A stretch of DNA of 64,000 nucleotides from CAWCFV01 sp963794995 (GTDB lineage Bacteria; Actinomycetota; Actinomycetes; JACCUZ01): the NCBI GenBank assembly GCA_963794995.1, contig CAWCFV010000002.1:2418001-2482000 (forward strand). The letters run 5' to 3'. Each line of letters starts with the position of its first letter. The stretch's first letter is position 1. Of this stretch, positions 1-9,499 are shown piece after piece. A program made the translations under genes and the position numbers. Below the pieces are notes generated by a model, which saw only the letters and a list, made by a program, of their open reading frames with translations, had not been told where the DNA came from and searched no databases.

Positions 1-243
1 GGCGGCGTGGCCCTCGCCGCCCGCGACGACGCCACCGCCGCGACGGTGCCCGGGGCACCCGGCGCCGGCCAGCAGGGCCAGCTTCCCGGTGGCCAGCCGC
101 CGGGTGGCCAGCTCGGTCAGGCACCGGACGGACGGCCTCCCGGCGGCCCCTCCGGAGACCACGACGGCGACGGCTCCGGCCCCGGTGCTCCGGGTGGTCA
201 GCGGCCCGACGGCACCGGCGCGACGGGCAGCGTGACCACATGA
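1..243 (+). CDS. C-terminal tail of a larger protein, probably a GT39-type membrane glycosyltransferase (5' end outside window)
   Basis: The frame is open from base 1 to the TGA at 241-243, so only the last 80 residues are seen. They are Gly/Pro/Gln rich with repeated PGGQ-like units and end in an Asp/Gly-rich tail. No domain is visible. Tails of this kind are common on actinobacterial ArnT/PMT-like (GT39) glycosyltransferases, which often precede a GT2-GtrA gene exactly as here. The stop overlaps the next start (ATGA), so the two are probably translationally coupled. The product name is an inference from context; the real start lies upstream of the window. Confidence 0.5.
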   Translation, partial: GGVALAARDDATAATVPGAPGAGQQGQLPGGQPPGGQLGQAPDGRPPGGPSGDHDGDGSGPGAPGGQRPDGTGATGSVTT

Positions 244-1493
244 CCGGTCTCGTCGACCGCGCCGCCGTCCCGCTCCCGTGGGCGCCCGCGGCGGCCCCGT
301 CCTTCCCGGCCGCGCCGACGGCGCCCGTGCTCGATGTCGTCGTGCCGGTCTACAACGAGGAGGTCGACCTGGCCGGCAGCGTCCGGCGGCTGCACCAGCA
401 CCTGTCGACCCAGCTGCCGTACACCTTCCGGATCACGGTGGCCGACAACGCGAGCACCGACGCGACCTTCGACATCGCGGCCGCCCTGGCCGGCGAGCTG
501 GCACACGTCCGCGTGGTGCACCTCCGGCAGAAGGGACGCGGCCGTGCGCTGCAGGACGTCTGGTCCCGCTCCGACGCGGACGTCCTCGCCTACATGGACG
601 TGGACCTGTCCACCGACCTGTCCGCCCTGCTGCCGCTCGTCGCGTCGTTGGTGTCGGGACACTCCGACCTGGCGATCGGCACCCGGCTGCACCGCGGGTC
701 GCGGGTCGTCCGCGGCACCAAGCGCGAGGTGATCTCACGCGGCTACAACCTTCTCCTGCGCGGGACGCTGGCCGCCAGGTTCTCCGACGCGCAGTGCGGC
801 TTCAAGGCGATCCGCCGGGACGTCGCCGAGCAGCTGCTGCCGCTGGTGGAGGACACCGGGTGGTTCTTCGACACCGAGCTGCTGGTGCTGGCCGAGCGCA
901 GCGGGCTGCGGATCCACGAGGTCCCGGTCGACTGGGTCGACGACCCCGACAGCCGGGTCGACGTGCTCGCCACGGCCCTGGCCGACGTCCGCGGCATCGC
1001 CCGGGTCGGTCATGCGCTGGCCGCCGGCCGGCTGCCGCTGAACACCGTCCGGTCCCAGCTGGGGCGGGCGCCGCTCACGCCTCCGGCGGAGGTCCCGGCG
1101 ACGCTGACGCTGCAGCTCGTCCGGTTCGCGGCGATCGGTGTGGTGAGCACGCTGGCCTACCTGGTGCTCTTCGTCGCCGCCCGCCCGGCGGTCGGTGCCC
1201 AGGCGGCGAACTTCGCCGCCCTGCTGCTCACGGCCCTCGGCAACACTGCTGCCAACCGGCGGCTGACCTTCGGCGTGACGGGTCCCGACCGCCGCGGCCG
1301 CCATCACGCCGGAGGGCTGGCCGTGTTCGGCCTCGGGCTGCTCCTCACCAGCGGGTCGTTGGCGGCCCTGCACACCTGGGCCGATCCGACACGCGGGGTC
1401 GAGCTGCTGGTCCTGGTCGCCGCCAACCTCACCGCGACGCTGCTGCGCTTCCTGCTGCTCCGCCGCTGGGTCTTCGCCGACGGGCGTCGCTGA
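240..1493 (+). CDS. Bifunctional glycosyltransferase family 2 / GtrA-like membrane protein
   Basis: A 417-residue fusion. Residues about 30-250 are a GT-A fold GT2 domain: it begins with the nucleotide-sugar strand VVVPVYNEE and has a DVDLST metal-binding motif near residue 119, similar to dolichyl-phosphate mannose synthases. Residues about 292-410 hold four hydrophobic segments of the GtrA family, which are thought to move lipid-linked sugars across the membrane. The likely role is making and presenting a polyprenyl-phosphate sugar for cell-envelope glycosylation by the GT39-like protein encoded upstream. The start codon overlaps the upstream stop. The fusion is typical of actinobacteria; the donor sugar cannot be read from sequence. 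Confidence 0.88.
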   Translation: MTGLVDRAAVPLPWAPAAAPSFPAAPTAPVLDVVVPVYNEEVDLAGSVRRLHQHLSTQLPYTFRITVADNASTDATFDIAAALAGELAHVRVVHLRQKGRGRALQDVWSRSDADVLAYMDVDLSTDLSALLPLVASLVSGHSDLAIGTRLHRGSRVVRGTKREVISRGYNLLLRGTLAARFSDAQCGFKAIRRDVAEQLLPLVEDTGWFFDTELLVLAERSGLRIHEVPVDWVDDPDSRVDVLATALADVRGIARVGHALAAGRLPLNTVRSQLGRAPLTPPAEVPATLTLQLVRFAAIGVVSTLAYLVLFVAARPAVGAQAANFAALLLTALGNTAANRRLTFGVTGPDRRGRHHAGGLAVFGLGLLLTSGSLAALHTWADPTRGVELLVLVAANLTATLLRFLLLRRWVFADGRR

Positions 1494-1496
1494 GGG

Positions 1497-1853
1497 TCAG
1501 TCGGCGACCAGGCAGAACAGGTTGCCCTCGGGGTCGGCCAGGGTCTGCCAGGACTGACCGTCCTGGTCATGCACCTCGGCCACCCGGGCGCCGAGAGCCA
1601 CGGCCCGCTCCACCGCGGCCGGCAGGTCGTCGACCGAGGGGACGTGCAGGTCCAGGTGCAGCGAGTTCTTCGCGGGCCGCGGGTCGTCGGTGCGCTGCAG
1701 CACCAGCCGCGGAAGGCCGGGCGCCATCGGCTGCAGGCCGACGTACTGCTGCCATCGTCCGCGTACCTCGACGCCCAGCAGCGCCGACCAGAACGCGGCC
1801 AGCCGCTCCGGGTCCCGGCAGTCGACGGTGACGGCGTCCCAGCGCAGGTCCAT
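1497..1853 (-). CDS. VOC family (glyoxalase/bleomycin-resistance fold) protein
   Basis: A 118-residue single VOC module pair. The N-terminal half reads VDCRDPERLAAFWSALLG and the C-terminal half ends DPEGNLFCLV, both hallmarks of the glyoxalase-like VOC superfamily. A His in the HLDLHV strand and the Glu of the DPEGN motif are plausible metal ligands, as in related proteins. The ATG at 1851-1853 is the most natural start for the fold; an open frame continues far upstream but shadows the neighbouring gene. The gene stands alone, converging on the GT2-GtrA gene with a 3-nt gap. The substrate is unknown; members act as lyases, dioxygenases or antibiotic-binding proteins. Confidence 0.8.
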   Translation of the reverse strand: MDLRWDAVTVDCRDPERLAAFWSALLGVEVRGRWQQYVGLQPMAPGLPRLVLQRTDDPRPAKNSLHLDLHVPSVDDLPAAVERAVALGARVAEVHDQDGQSWQTLADPEGNLFCLVAD

Positions 1854-1943
1854 GGGGGCATGGTGCCGCACCGGCCCGCGTGGCGCCGACCCGCGAGCCG
1901 TTGCGGCGCCGGATCCTGCGCGCGGCCCGCCCGTCCACGGCGC

Positions 1944-2141
1944 GACGAGGCATTCGCCACCCACCCGGACCTGATCCGGACCACGACCGACCTCCTGCCG
2001 GACCTCGGCAGCTCGGTGCTCACGGCGCGGGCGTACCTGGCCGGGCCGGACCACCGGCGCCCGGTCGAGGTGGTCATCGCCGACGCACCCTTCGTGGAGG
2101 GCGCGGCAGCGGAGGGAGCTCGTGGTGTCCGCACGCTCTGA
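1944..2141 (+). pseudogene. Remnant of a dihydroxyacetone kinase phosphotransfer subunit gene (dhaM)
   Basis: This short open stretch translates to about 65 residues containing DLGSSVLTARAYL followed by VIADAPFVEGA. These resemble two conserved blocks of DhaM, the EIIA-mannose-like phosphocarrier of PTS-dependent dihydroxyacetone kinases. The DhaM N-terminus with its phospho-His is absent, no start codon or ribosome site fits, and no dhaK or dhaL is nearby. I read it as a decayed fragment. The rest of 1854-2188 holds only this remnant and a hairpin at 2142-2175. The assignment rests on motif memory, so it is moderate at best. Confidence 0.42.
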
Positions 2142-2175
2142 GGTGACCGTCCGCTCCGCCGCTGCGGCGGTCACC
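2142..2175. terminator. Hairpin between the dhaM remnant and the flavin oxidase gene
   Basis: Arms GGTGACCG and CGGTCACC are perfect 8-bp complements enclosing an 18-nt GC-rich loop, just beyond the 3' end of the minus-strand oxidase gene. There is no T-tract. It could terminate transcription from either side. Confidence 0.4.
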
Positions 2176-2188
2176 GGCTGACGGGGAG

Positions 2189-3679
2189 TCAGGCGTCGCG
2201 CATCTGCTTCTGCTCGAGCGTGACCCGCTGCCCCGGCATCTCGACGATTCGTGACGGCGGCACGTTGTTGTTGAGCCGGAACAGGTTCCCGGGGTCGAGG
2301 CGGTCCTTCACCTCCGTCAGCCGGCGCAGGTTCTCGCCGAAGGCCGCCCCTCGCAGGTCGCCGTCGATCTCCTGCTCGCCACTGAAGTTGAGGTAGGTCC
2401 CCCGGGCCGACGGGAGCGCGGACGCCTCGGCGACCATGCCGCGGGTCCACGACGTCGCCGCGTCGTCGTCCTGCGGGTCGAGCCAGTTCCCGTCGACGCT
2501 GAGCATGTACGCCGCGCTGCGGTCGCCGAACGCGGACTCCGCCGCCGGGACCCTGCTCGTCGCACCCCCCATCTGCGGGATGTGGATCAGGGTCAGCGGG
2601 TGCGGTCGGCTCGTCGCGCGCCGCACGACGAGGTCGATCGCTGCCTCGTCGATCTCGTCGAGGTAGACCGACTTCCAGTAGCTGCGCATCGCGCCCTTGG
2701 CGAAGAACGGGTCGAAGCCGGACTGCACCACCCGGTAGGGCTCGGCAAGGCTGAGGTCGAAGAGCAGGGGGCCCATCTCCCTCAGCGGCTGCAGCACCTG
2801 CTCTCCCCTCTCGGGGGGCCCGCAGTGCACGGCGGCCAGGATCACCGCGTCCTGCCCGCGGATCTCGGGAGGCAGCGCCTCGGCGTCGGGGAACGTCCAG
2901 CACAGGGCCCGGCTGGTCACCTCGTCCGGTGCGGTCCGCGTCCACGCGGCCCACCGGGTCAGCACGTCCTTCGCCGCCGTCATCGGGTAGATCGGGGCCG
3001 CCTGGAAGACGATCGGGCCGACCGGGTACGCCTCGAACTCCATGGACACGACGACCCCGAAGTTGCCGCCGCCGCCGCGCAGTGCCCAGAAGAGGTCTGC
3101 CTCCTCCGTCGCACTGGTCCGCAGCAGGCGGCCGTCGGCGGTGACCAGCAGCGCCGCCCGCAGGCTGTCACAGGCGAGCCCGAAGGCACGGTGCAGCCAC
3201 CCGATGCCACCCCCGAGGGTGAGCCCGCCGATGCCCGTGGTCGAGATGATCCCGCCCGGCACGGCGAGGCCGAAGGCCTGGGTCTCCCGGTCGACGTCAC
3301 CCCACGTGGCCCCGCCCTGGGCTGTCACCGTGCGCGTCGCGGGGTCGACCGACACGGCGTTCATCGCGGACAGGTCGATGAGCAGGCCACCCTCCGGCGC
3401 CGAGTGCCCGGCGATGCTGTGCCCGCCGCTCCGGACGCCGACGAGGAGTCCCTCGGCCGCCGCCAGACCGACCGCGTCGATGACGTCAGCGGTCCCGGAG
3501 CAGCGCACGATCAGTCCCGGGCGACGGTCGAACAGCGCGTTGTGCGCGGCGCGGGCCTCGTCGTAGCCGCCGTCCCCCGGCACCACCACCTCGCCGCGGA
3601 AGGTGCTGCGCAGCTCTGCGAGCCGCTCGTCGTCGACGGTGACGTGGCTGCCGTCGAGGCGCGTGATGGTGGTGGACAC
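2189..3679 (-). CDS. FAD-linked oxidoreductase of the berberine-bridge (BBE)/VAO family
   Basis: 496 residues. The N-terminal PCMH-type FAD domain contains VRSGGHSIAGHS; His87 aligns with the 8-alpha-histidyl FAD attachment site. The GIGGLTLGGGIGWL block follows. The position where bicovalent family members carry a second flavin-linking Cys (before GIGG) is Thr here, so a single covalent link is expected. The C-terminus has the BBE motif NLFRLNNNV. Members oxidise sugars, alcohols or alkaloid-like substrates with O2, making H2O2. The GTG start at 3679 has GGGAGGC five bases upstream. The gene is alone; its substrate is unknown. Confidence 0.87.
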   Translation of the reverse strand: MSTTITRLDGSHVTVDDERLAELRSTFRGEVVVPGDGGYDEARAAHNALFDRRPGLIVRCSGTADVIDAVGLAAAEGLLVGVRSGGHSIAGHSAPEGGLLIDLSAMNAVSVDPATRTVTAQGGATWGDVDRETQAFGLAVPGGIISTTGIGGLTLGGGIGWLHRAFGLACDSLRAALLVTADGRLLRTSATEEADLFWALRGGGGNFGVVVSMEFEAYPVGPIVFQAAPIYPMTAAKDVLTRWAAWTRTAPDEVTSRALCWTFPDAEALPPEIRGQDAVILAAVHCGPPERGEQVLQPLREMGPLLFDLSLAEPYRVVQSGFDPFFAKGAMRSYWKSVYLDEIDEAAIDLVVRRATSRPHPLTLIHIPQMGGATSRVPAAESAFGDRSAAYMLSVDGNWLDPQDDDAATSWTRGMVAEASALPSARGTYLNFSGEQEIDGDLRGAAFGENLRRLTEVKDRLDPGNLFRLNNNVPPSRIVEMPGQRVTLEQKQMRDA

Positions 3680-3766
3680 GATGCCTCCCTGGGTCAGGCG
3701 GTCCCCCGGGTTCCCCCACGTTGCGCCTCTGCGACCCGACCGTCAACGGCGGCAGACCGCCGCGAT

Positions 3767-3789
3767 CCGGACGACACCGCGGTGTCCGG
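3767..3789 (-). terminator. Hairpin after the secreted-protein gene
   Basis: A perfect 14-nt palindrome (3773-3786, GACACCGCGGTGTC) lies inside an imperfect hairpin CCGGA...TCCGG, 20 nt past the stop of the minus-strand gene ending at 3809. It lacks a T-tract, so a terminator role is tentative. Confidence 0.35.
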
Positions 3790-3808
3790 CTGCCTGCAGC
3801 GCGGAGGT

Positions 3809-4321
3809 CTACTGCCTGGCCTTCCAGGCGACCGTCCCCGACGTGCAGCTGTCGGTCACGGCGCCGCTCGCGTCGTGGTGGGTGATCGTGTACGACCACG
3901 TGCCGCTGATCCGGGTCCGGGCATCGTTGAAGCGACCCGCCAGCCGTCCCTGGAAGTCGGTCGTCGTCCCGTCGTCGTTGCGCACGGTGTCCGGACCGAA
4001 GGCGAAGGTGAAACGGCCCTTCCTCGAGACCCGGAACGTCGGGTACTCGTCGGTGACGAGGCCGGTGTCGCCCGACGTGCACGTCAGCCTCAGCACGGTC
4101 ACCGCGCGGAGGACGCGGCGGCGGTCAGCAGTGACCTCGAGAACCACCGGGTTGCCCTCCGGCGTCACCCCGCCGTACATGCTGCCCACCGCCGCGCTGG
4201 GCGAGCGGACTCCTCCGGGGGCCGCCGTCGCCTCCGGTGCCAGGGGCACCCCGACGACCAGTGCGCTGGCGACCGCGCCGACCGTTGCCACTCGCCGCCT
4301 GTGCATCCTCACCGTGTCCAT
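3809..4321 (-). CDS. Secreted protein of unknown function
   Basis: About 170 residues. A basic N-terminus (MHRRR) is followed by a hydrophobic stretch and an APEATA-like cleavage region, so Sec export is likely. The mature part has no family I recognise. It is rich in Thr and beta-type residues, with two Cys (one in LTCTSGD, one in DSCTSG near the C-terminus) that could form a disulfide. The start is uncertain: ATG at 4321 has GGAAGGG about 13 nt upstream, ATG at 4306 gives a shorter signal peptide, and an ATG at 4375 is also in frame. No operon partner is evident; neighbours on both sides are over 120 bases away. Confidence 0.6.
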   Translation of the reverse strand: MDTVRMHRRRVATVGAVASALVVGVPLAPEATAAPGGVRSPSAAVGSMYGGVTPEGNPVVLEVTADRRRVLRAVTVLRLTCTSGDTGLVTDEYPTFRVSRKGRFTFAFGPDTVRNDDGTTTDFQGRLAGRFNDARTRISGTWSYTITHHDASGAVTDSCTSGTVAWKARQ

Positions 4322-4453
4322 CTCGTCGACCGCCCTTCCGGGGCCTTGGCCGGCCGGGCTCGCGTCCGCCGGCACCGGTCGCCTCGGCCGGCGACCACGG
4401 AGGGACGACGCAGCCAGGTCCGTCGCGGTTCGCCCAGGGGGGGTCCGGACGGA

Positions 4454-5131
4454 TCAGCGCCCGGTGGGCAGGACGACGTCGGTCCCCGTGACGACCACCC
4501 GGAAGCCGTCCTGCCGCGGCTCCAGACCAGTCAGGCGGAGCCCCCGGGGCAGGTCGCGAAGGCGGTACCGGAGGGAGTAGATGCCCTGGAGCTGGTCCAC
4601 CAGCCGCTGCTCGCCGACCTCGGTGCCGTCGAGGACGAAGCCCGTCGGGACGACCTTGATCGCCCTCCCGTCGGCGGTCACGCGGCCCACCGCCGCCAGG
4701 TCGCGGGTCTGCCCGAGCAGGGAGATCGTCCCGCTCATCCGCACCCGACCGTCCCCCTCGGGGGCGAGCTCGACGCCGCGCACCCCGGCCCGGCGGAGCA
4801 CCTCGTCGTACGTCACCAGTGCGGTGCCCCGGACCGCGGCGGCGGTGGCGCGGCCGTCCCCCGGCGTGGTCAGGTCGCGCGCGGTGACGACCAGGTCGCG
4901 GGCGCGTCCCTGCTCGACGTCGACGCCGGCCGCCGTGAGCCGCACCCGGGAGAAGCGCCCGTCGACCAGCTGGGTGAGGAAGGGGAAGCCCTCGGCCTCG
5001 AGGTGCGGGCTGCTGACCCCCTCGGCGGCGAGGCGGGACTCGGCCCGGCCGGTGACCACCCGCTCGGTGACGAGGTCGGCGCCGACGGCACCGAGCAGCA
5101 GGACGACGACGAGGACGAGGAAGGCGCGCAC
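4454..5131 (-). CDS. LmeA-like DUF2993 phospholipid-binding protein
   Basis: 225 residues: one N-terminal membrane anchor or signal segment (residues 1-20), then an all-beta DUF2993 domain with the characteristic EGFPFLTQLVDGRFSRV motif near residue 47. In Mycobacterium, LmeA is a periplasmic phosphoinositide binder needed for lipomannan elongation. A general lipid-binding envelope role is inferred here. The GTG start at 5131 has TAGGCG six bases upstream, close to the leaderless promoter pattern seen elsewhere in the window. The gene is 53 nt downstream of the SDR gene stop on the same strand and may be read with it or alone. Confidence 0.85.
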   Translation of the reverse strand: MRAFLVLVVVLLLGAVGADLVTERVVTGRAESRLAAEGVSSPHLEAEGFPFLTQLVDGRFSRVRLTAAGVDVEQGRARDLVVTARDLTTPGDGRATAAAVRGTALVTYDEVLRRAGVRGVELAPEGDGRVRMSGTISLLGQTRDLAAVGRVTADGRAIKVVPTGFVLDGTEVGEQRLVDQLQGIYSLRYRLRDLPRGLRLTGLEPRQDGFRVVVTGTDVVLPTGR

Positions 5132-5184
5132 CGACGACGCCTACCCGCACGGCGTGATCGCTACGCCGAGCCGACGCACCGGCG

Positions 5185-5856
5185 TCAGCCGGGGTGGACG
5201 ACGACGTCCGGCGGGTGCTCGGGCTGGGAGTGCAGCCGCCAGTAGAGCTCGGCGATCTCGTCGACGTCGAGCGCTTTCGGTCCGGCGAGGACACCGTCGA
5301 TCGTCACCGTGGTGACGCGGACGCCGTCGCCGGCGACCTCCTTGTGCAGTGACCTGGCCAGGCTCCGAAGGCCGGCCTTGGCGACGCCCACCGCCGCCGC
5401 GCCGGTCGACGCGCGGTCTGCCGCGATGCTGCCGGTCAGCAGCACGGTGCCGCGGCCGGCCGCTCGCATCGCGGGCACCGTTGCCCGGACGGCCGTCAGC
5501 GCGCCGACGACGCCGACATCGAGGGCCAGCCGGAGCCGGTCGGGCTCGAGCGCCGTCACCGCGCCCTCGACATAGGCCGAACCGTTGTAGACCAGCACCG
5601 TGACCTCGCCGAGCTCGGCGCGCAGGGAGTCGAGGGCAGCGCGCAGGGCGTGCTCGTCGGCGACATCGGCGCCCGCGGTCGCGACTGCGGGCGCCCCGTC
5701 GGCCGCGACCTCCGCGGCCAGGGCGCGCAGGTCGGCCGGGCGCCTGGCCAGCAGGCCGATCGCCGCACCCTCGCGGGCGAAACGCAGGGCGATCGCCCGC
5801 CCCAGGCCGGGTCCGGCGGCGACGACGACGAGGACCTCCGTGGCCGGTGCGCTCAC
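5185..5856 (-). CDS. Divergent short-chain dehydrogenase/reductase lacking the catalytic Tyr
   Basis: 223 residues with a Rossmann fold. The usual TGxxxGxG reads AAGPGLG, the NNAG block reads YNGS, and the active site has Ser (LLTGSIA) and Lys (GVAKAGL). The residue four before the Lys is Val instead of the catalytic Tyr. I recall a subfamily with GPGxG and SVGK that shares this loss, so it may be a non-catalytic or altered SDR rather than a damaged gene. The GTG start overlaps the stop of the GNAT gene (GTGA), so the two form a coupled pair. The substrate is unknown. Confidence 0.8.
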   Translation of the reverse strand: MSAPATEVLVVVAAGPGLGRAIALRFAREGAAIGLLARRPADLRALAAEVAADGAPAVATAGADVADEHALRAALDSLRAELGEVTVLVYNGSAYVEGAVTALEPDRLRLALDVGVVGALTAVRATVPAMRAAGRGTVLLTGSIAADRASTGAAAVGVAKAGLRSLARSLHKEVAGDGVRVTTVTIDGVLAGPKALDVDEIAELYWRLHSQPEHPPDVVVHPG

Positions 5857-6467
5857 GGGGCGACCGCCTCCCGCGGCGCGCGCCGCATCAACCAGCAGGT
5901 CGGCCCGCCGTCGGGCATCGGGACGTCGCGCACGGGCTCGAAGCCCAGTCGGCGGTAGACCGCCACGTTGCTCTCGCTCGCGGTCTCCAGGTACGCCGGG
6001 AGCCCGGTCCGGTCCGCGGCGGCGAGGATCGGCGCGCTCACGGCCCGGCCCAGCCCGGTGCCCTGGCGGCCGGGTTCGGTGGCCAGGACGCCGAGGTACC
6101 AGTGCGGCCCGGCGTCGGCGGGCACGGCCAGGGCGGCGTCGTAGGTGGCCCAGGCGGAGCGTTCGCCGGCGGTGAAGCCGGCCTGGACGCCCGCCCAGCG
6201 CTCCGGCGGCACCTGCCGGTAGAGCCCGCCCGGCGGGTCCCAGAGGGCGACCGCGGCGCCGCCGTCGGCAGTCCAGGCCTCCCCGCCCTCGAGGCGGATG
6301 TCCAGGAGCAGGCCGAAGAAGGCCGGGGCGCACCTCGCGTAGCGCTCGTCGGACGGCCAGACCCAGCGCAGCAGCGGGTCGGTGGCGAACGCGGCGACCA
6401 CGGTGGCCAGGGCTCGCCCCCGCCCGTCCGGGGGGCAACGGAGGACCACGGGCACGCACCCGATCAT
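5853..6467 (-). CDS. GNAT family N-acetyltransferase
   Basis: 204 residues with the GNAT core in the C-terminal half. WYLGVLATEPGRQGTGLGRA contains the acetyl-CoA pyrophosphate-binding loop (R/Q-x-x-G-x-G/A), and ETASESNVAVYRRLGFE is the typical last strand-helix. The N-terminal half resembles the puromycin-N-acetyltransferase-like subgroup with an LLRWVWP motif. It acetylates a small-molecule or protein amine; the substrate is unknown. It is the first gene of the two-gene unit with the SDR and reads away from the clpC promoter region. The ATG at 6467 has no strong ribosome site. Confidence 0.84.
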   Translation of the reverse strand: MIGCVPVVLRCPPDGRGRALATVVAAFATDPLLRWVWPSDERYARCAPAFFGLLLDIRLEGGEAWTADGGAAVALWDPPGGLYRQVPPERWAGVQAGFTAGERSAWATYDAALAVPADAGPHWYLGVLATEPGRQGTGLGRAVSAPILAAADRTGLPAYLETASESNVAVYRRLGFEPVRDVPMPDGGPTCWLMRRAPREAVAP

Positions 6468-6500
6468 GCACCTGACCGGCGCTCCGGGGCGTCGGCGGGC

Positions 6501-6517
6501 GTTCGCTGCGGGCGTAG
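6501..6517 (+). promoter_or_regulatory. Candidate ClgR-binding site upstream of clpC
   Basis: CGC at 6504-6506, five bases, GCG at 6512-6514, flanked TT...TAG. This fits the published actinobacterial ClgR pattern (CGC-Y-N-A-N-R-GCG with A/T flanks) except for one central base and one outer flank. ClgR activates clp genes in Corynebacterium and Streptomyces. The location about 210 nt before clpC and just ahead of a SigH-like promoter supports the call. Confidence 0.5.
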
Positions 6518-6536
6518 CCGGGACGGGACCGTCGCC

Positions 6537-6562
6537 GGAACAGGGTCAGGAAGGGGTTCGTT
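6537..6562 (+). promoter_or_regulatory. Candidate SigH/SigR-type stress promoter of clpC
   Basis: GGAAC (6537-6541), 18 bases, GTT (6560-6562). The SigH/SigR consensus is GGAAT-N18-GTT. In Corynebacterium clpC is driven by a SigH promoter together with ClgR, so the pairing with the site at 6501-6517 is meaningful. The 5' leader would be about 155 nt. Confidence 0.5.
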
Positions 6563-6722
6563 GGTTCCGAGTAGTCAGTGAGTGGCACCCGGGATCGGGT
6601 ACCGGAACGATGACGGACAGCAAGTATCGGTCGGCGTGCGGACTAGCATGCGAGGGACAGGTGACCTGCCACCGCGGGGGGTCGCACAACCTGCCCGACC
6701 GCTCTCGTGAGGAGCGCAGAAC

Positions 6723-9227
<2,505 letters not shown>

Positions 9228-9245
9228 CCCCACTCCGCCCGCCGC

Positions 9246-9272
9246 AGCGGGCCCTGCCGTCGCGGGCCCGCT
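9246..9272 (+). terminator. clpC terminator hairpin
   Basis: Arms AGCGGGCCC (9246-9254) and GGGCCCGCT (9264-9272) are perfect 9-bp complements with a 9-nt loop, 18 nt after the clpC stop. They are followed by CGTTT, the first bases of the palindromic repeat at 9270-9343. It is a good intrinsic-type terminator for a high-GC genome. Confidence 0.7.
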
Positions 9273-9343
9273 CGTTTGCGACCTGAGCCACCCGACACGC
9301 CGTGCACCCCACGGCGTGTCGGGGGCCGAGGTCGCAAACGATC
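9270..9343 (-). repeat. Palindromic intergenic repeat family A, copy 1 (74 nt)
   Basis: Outer arms CGTTTGCGACCT and AGGTCGCAAACG, with inner arms CGACACGCCGT and ACGGCGTGTCG. The reverse complement matches the second copy at 22255-22328 over the outer arms, the inner arms and three flanking bases at each end (GAT...AGC), with a variable centre. Both copies have the same orientation relative to the gene whose 3' end they follow (clpC here). No target-site duplication is evident. Confidence 0.75.
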
Positions 9344-9499
9344 TTCCGGGGCGGCGGCGGGGGCGGGGCGGTCCGAACCGGGGACGGCCGTGCCGCGTCA
9401 TCTCTGACACCACGGACGCCGGGCTCGCTCGGCCGGCAGTGCGGGTCGCGTGGCACTCATCGGTCTCGCCCGGCGCTGGCCGGGACGGGGGTGACGCAC

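Noticed and set aside
2582..5245. Long plus-strand open frame over several minus-strand genes
   Set aside because: Low-complexity Arg/Gly/Asp-rich translation overlapping the flavin oxidase, secreted protein and LmeA genes, all of which have family motifs on the other strand.
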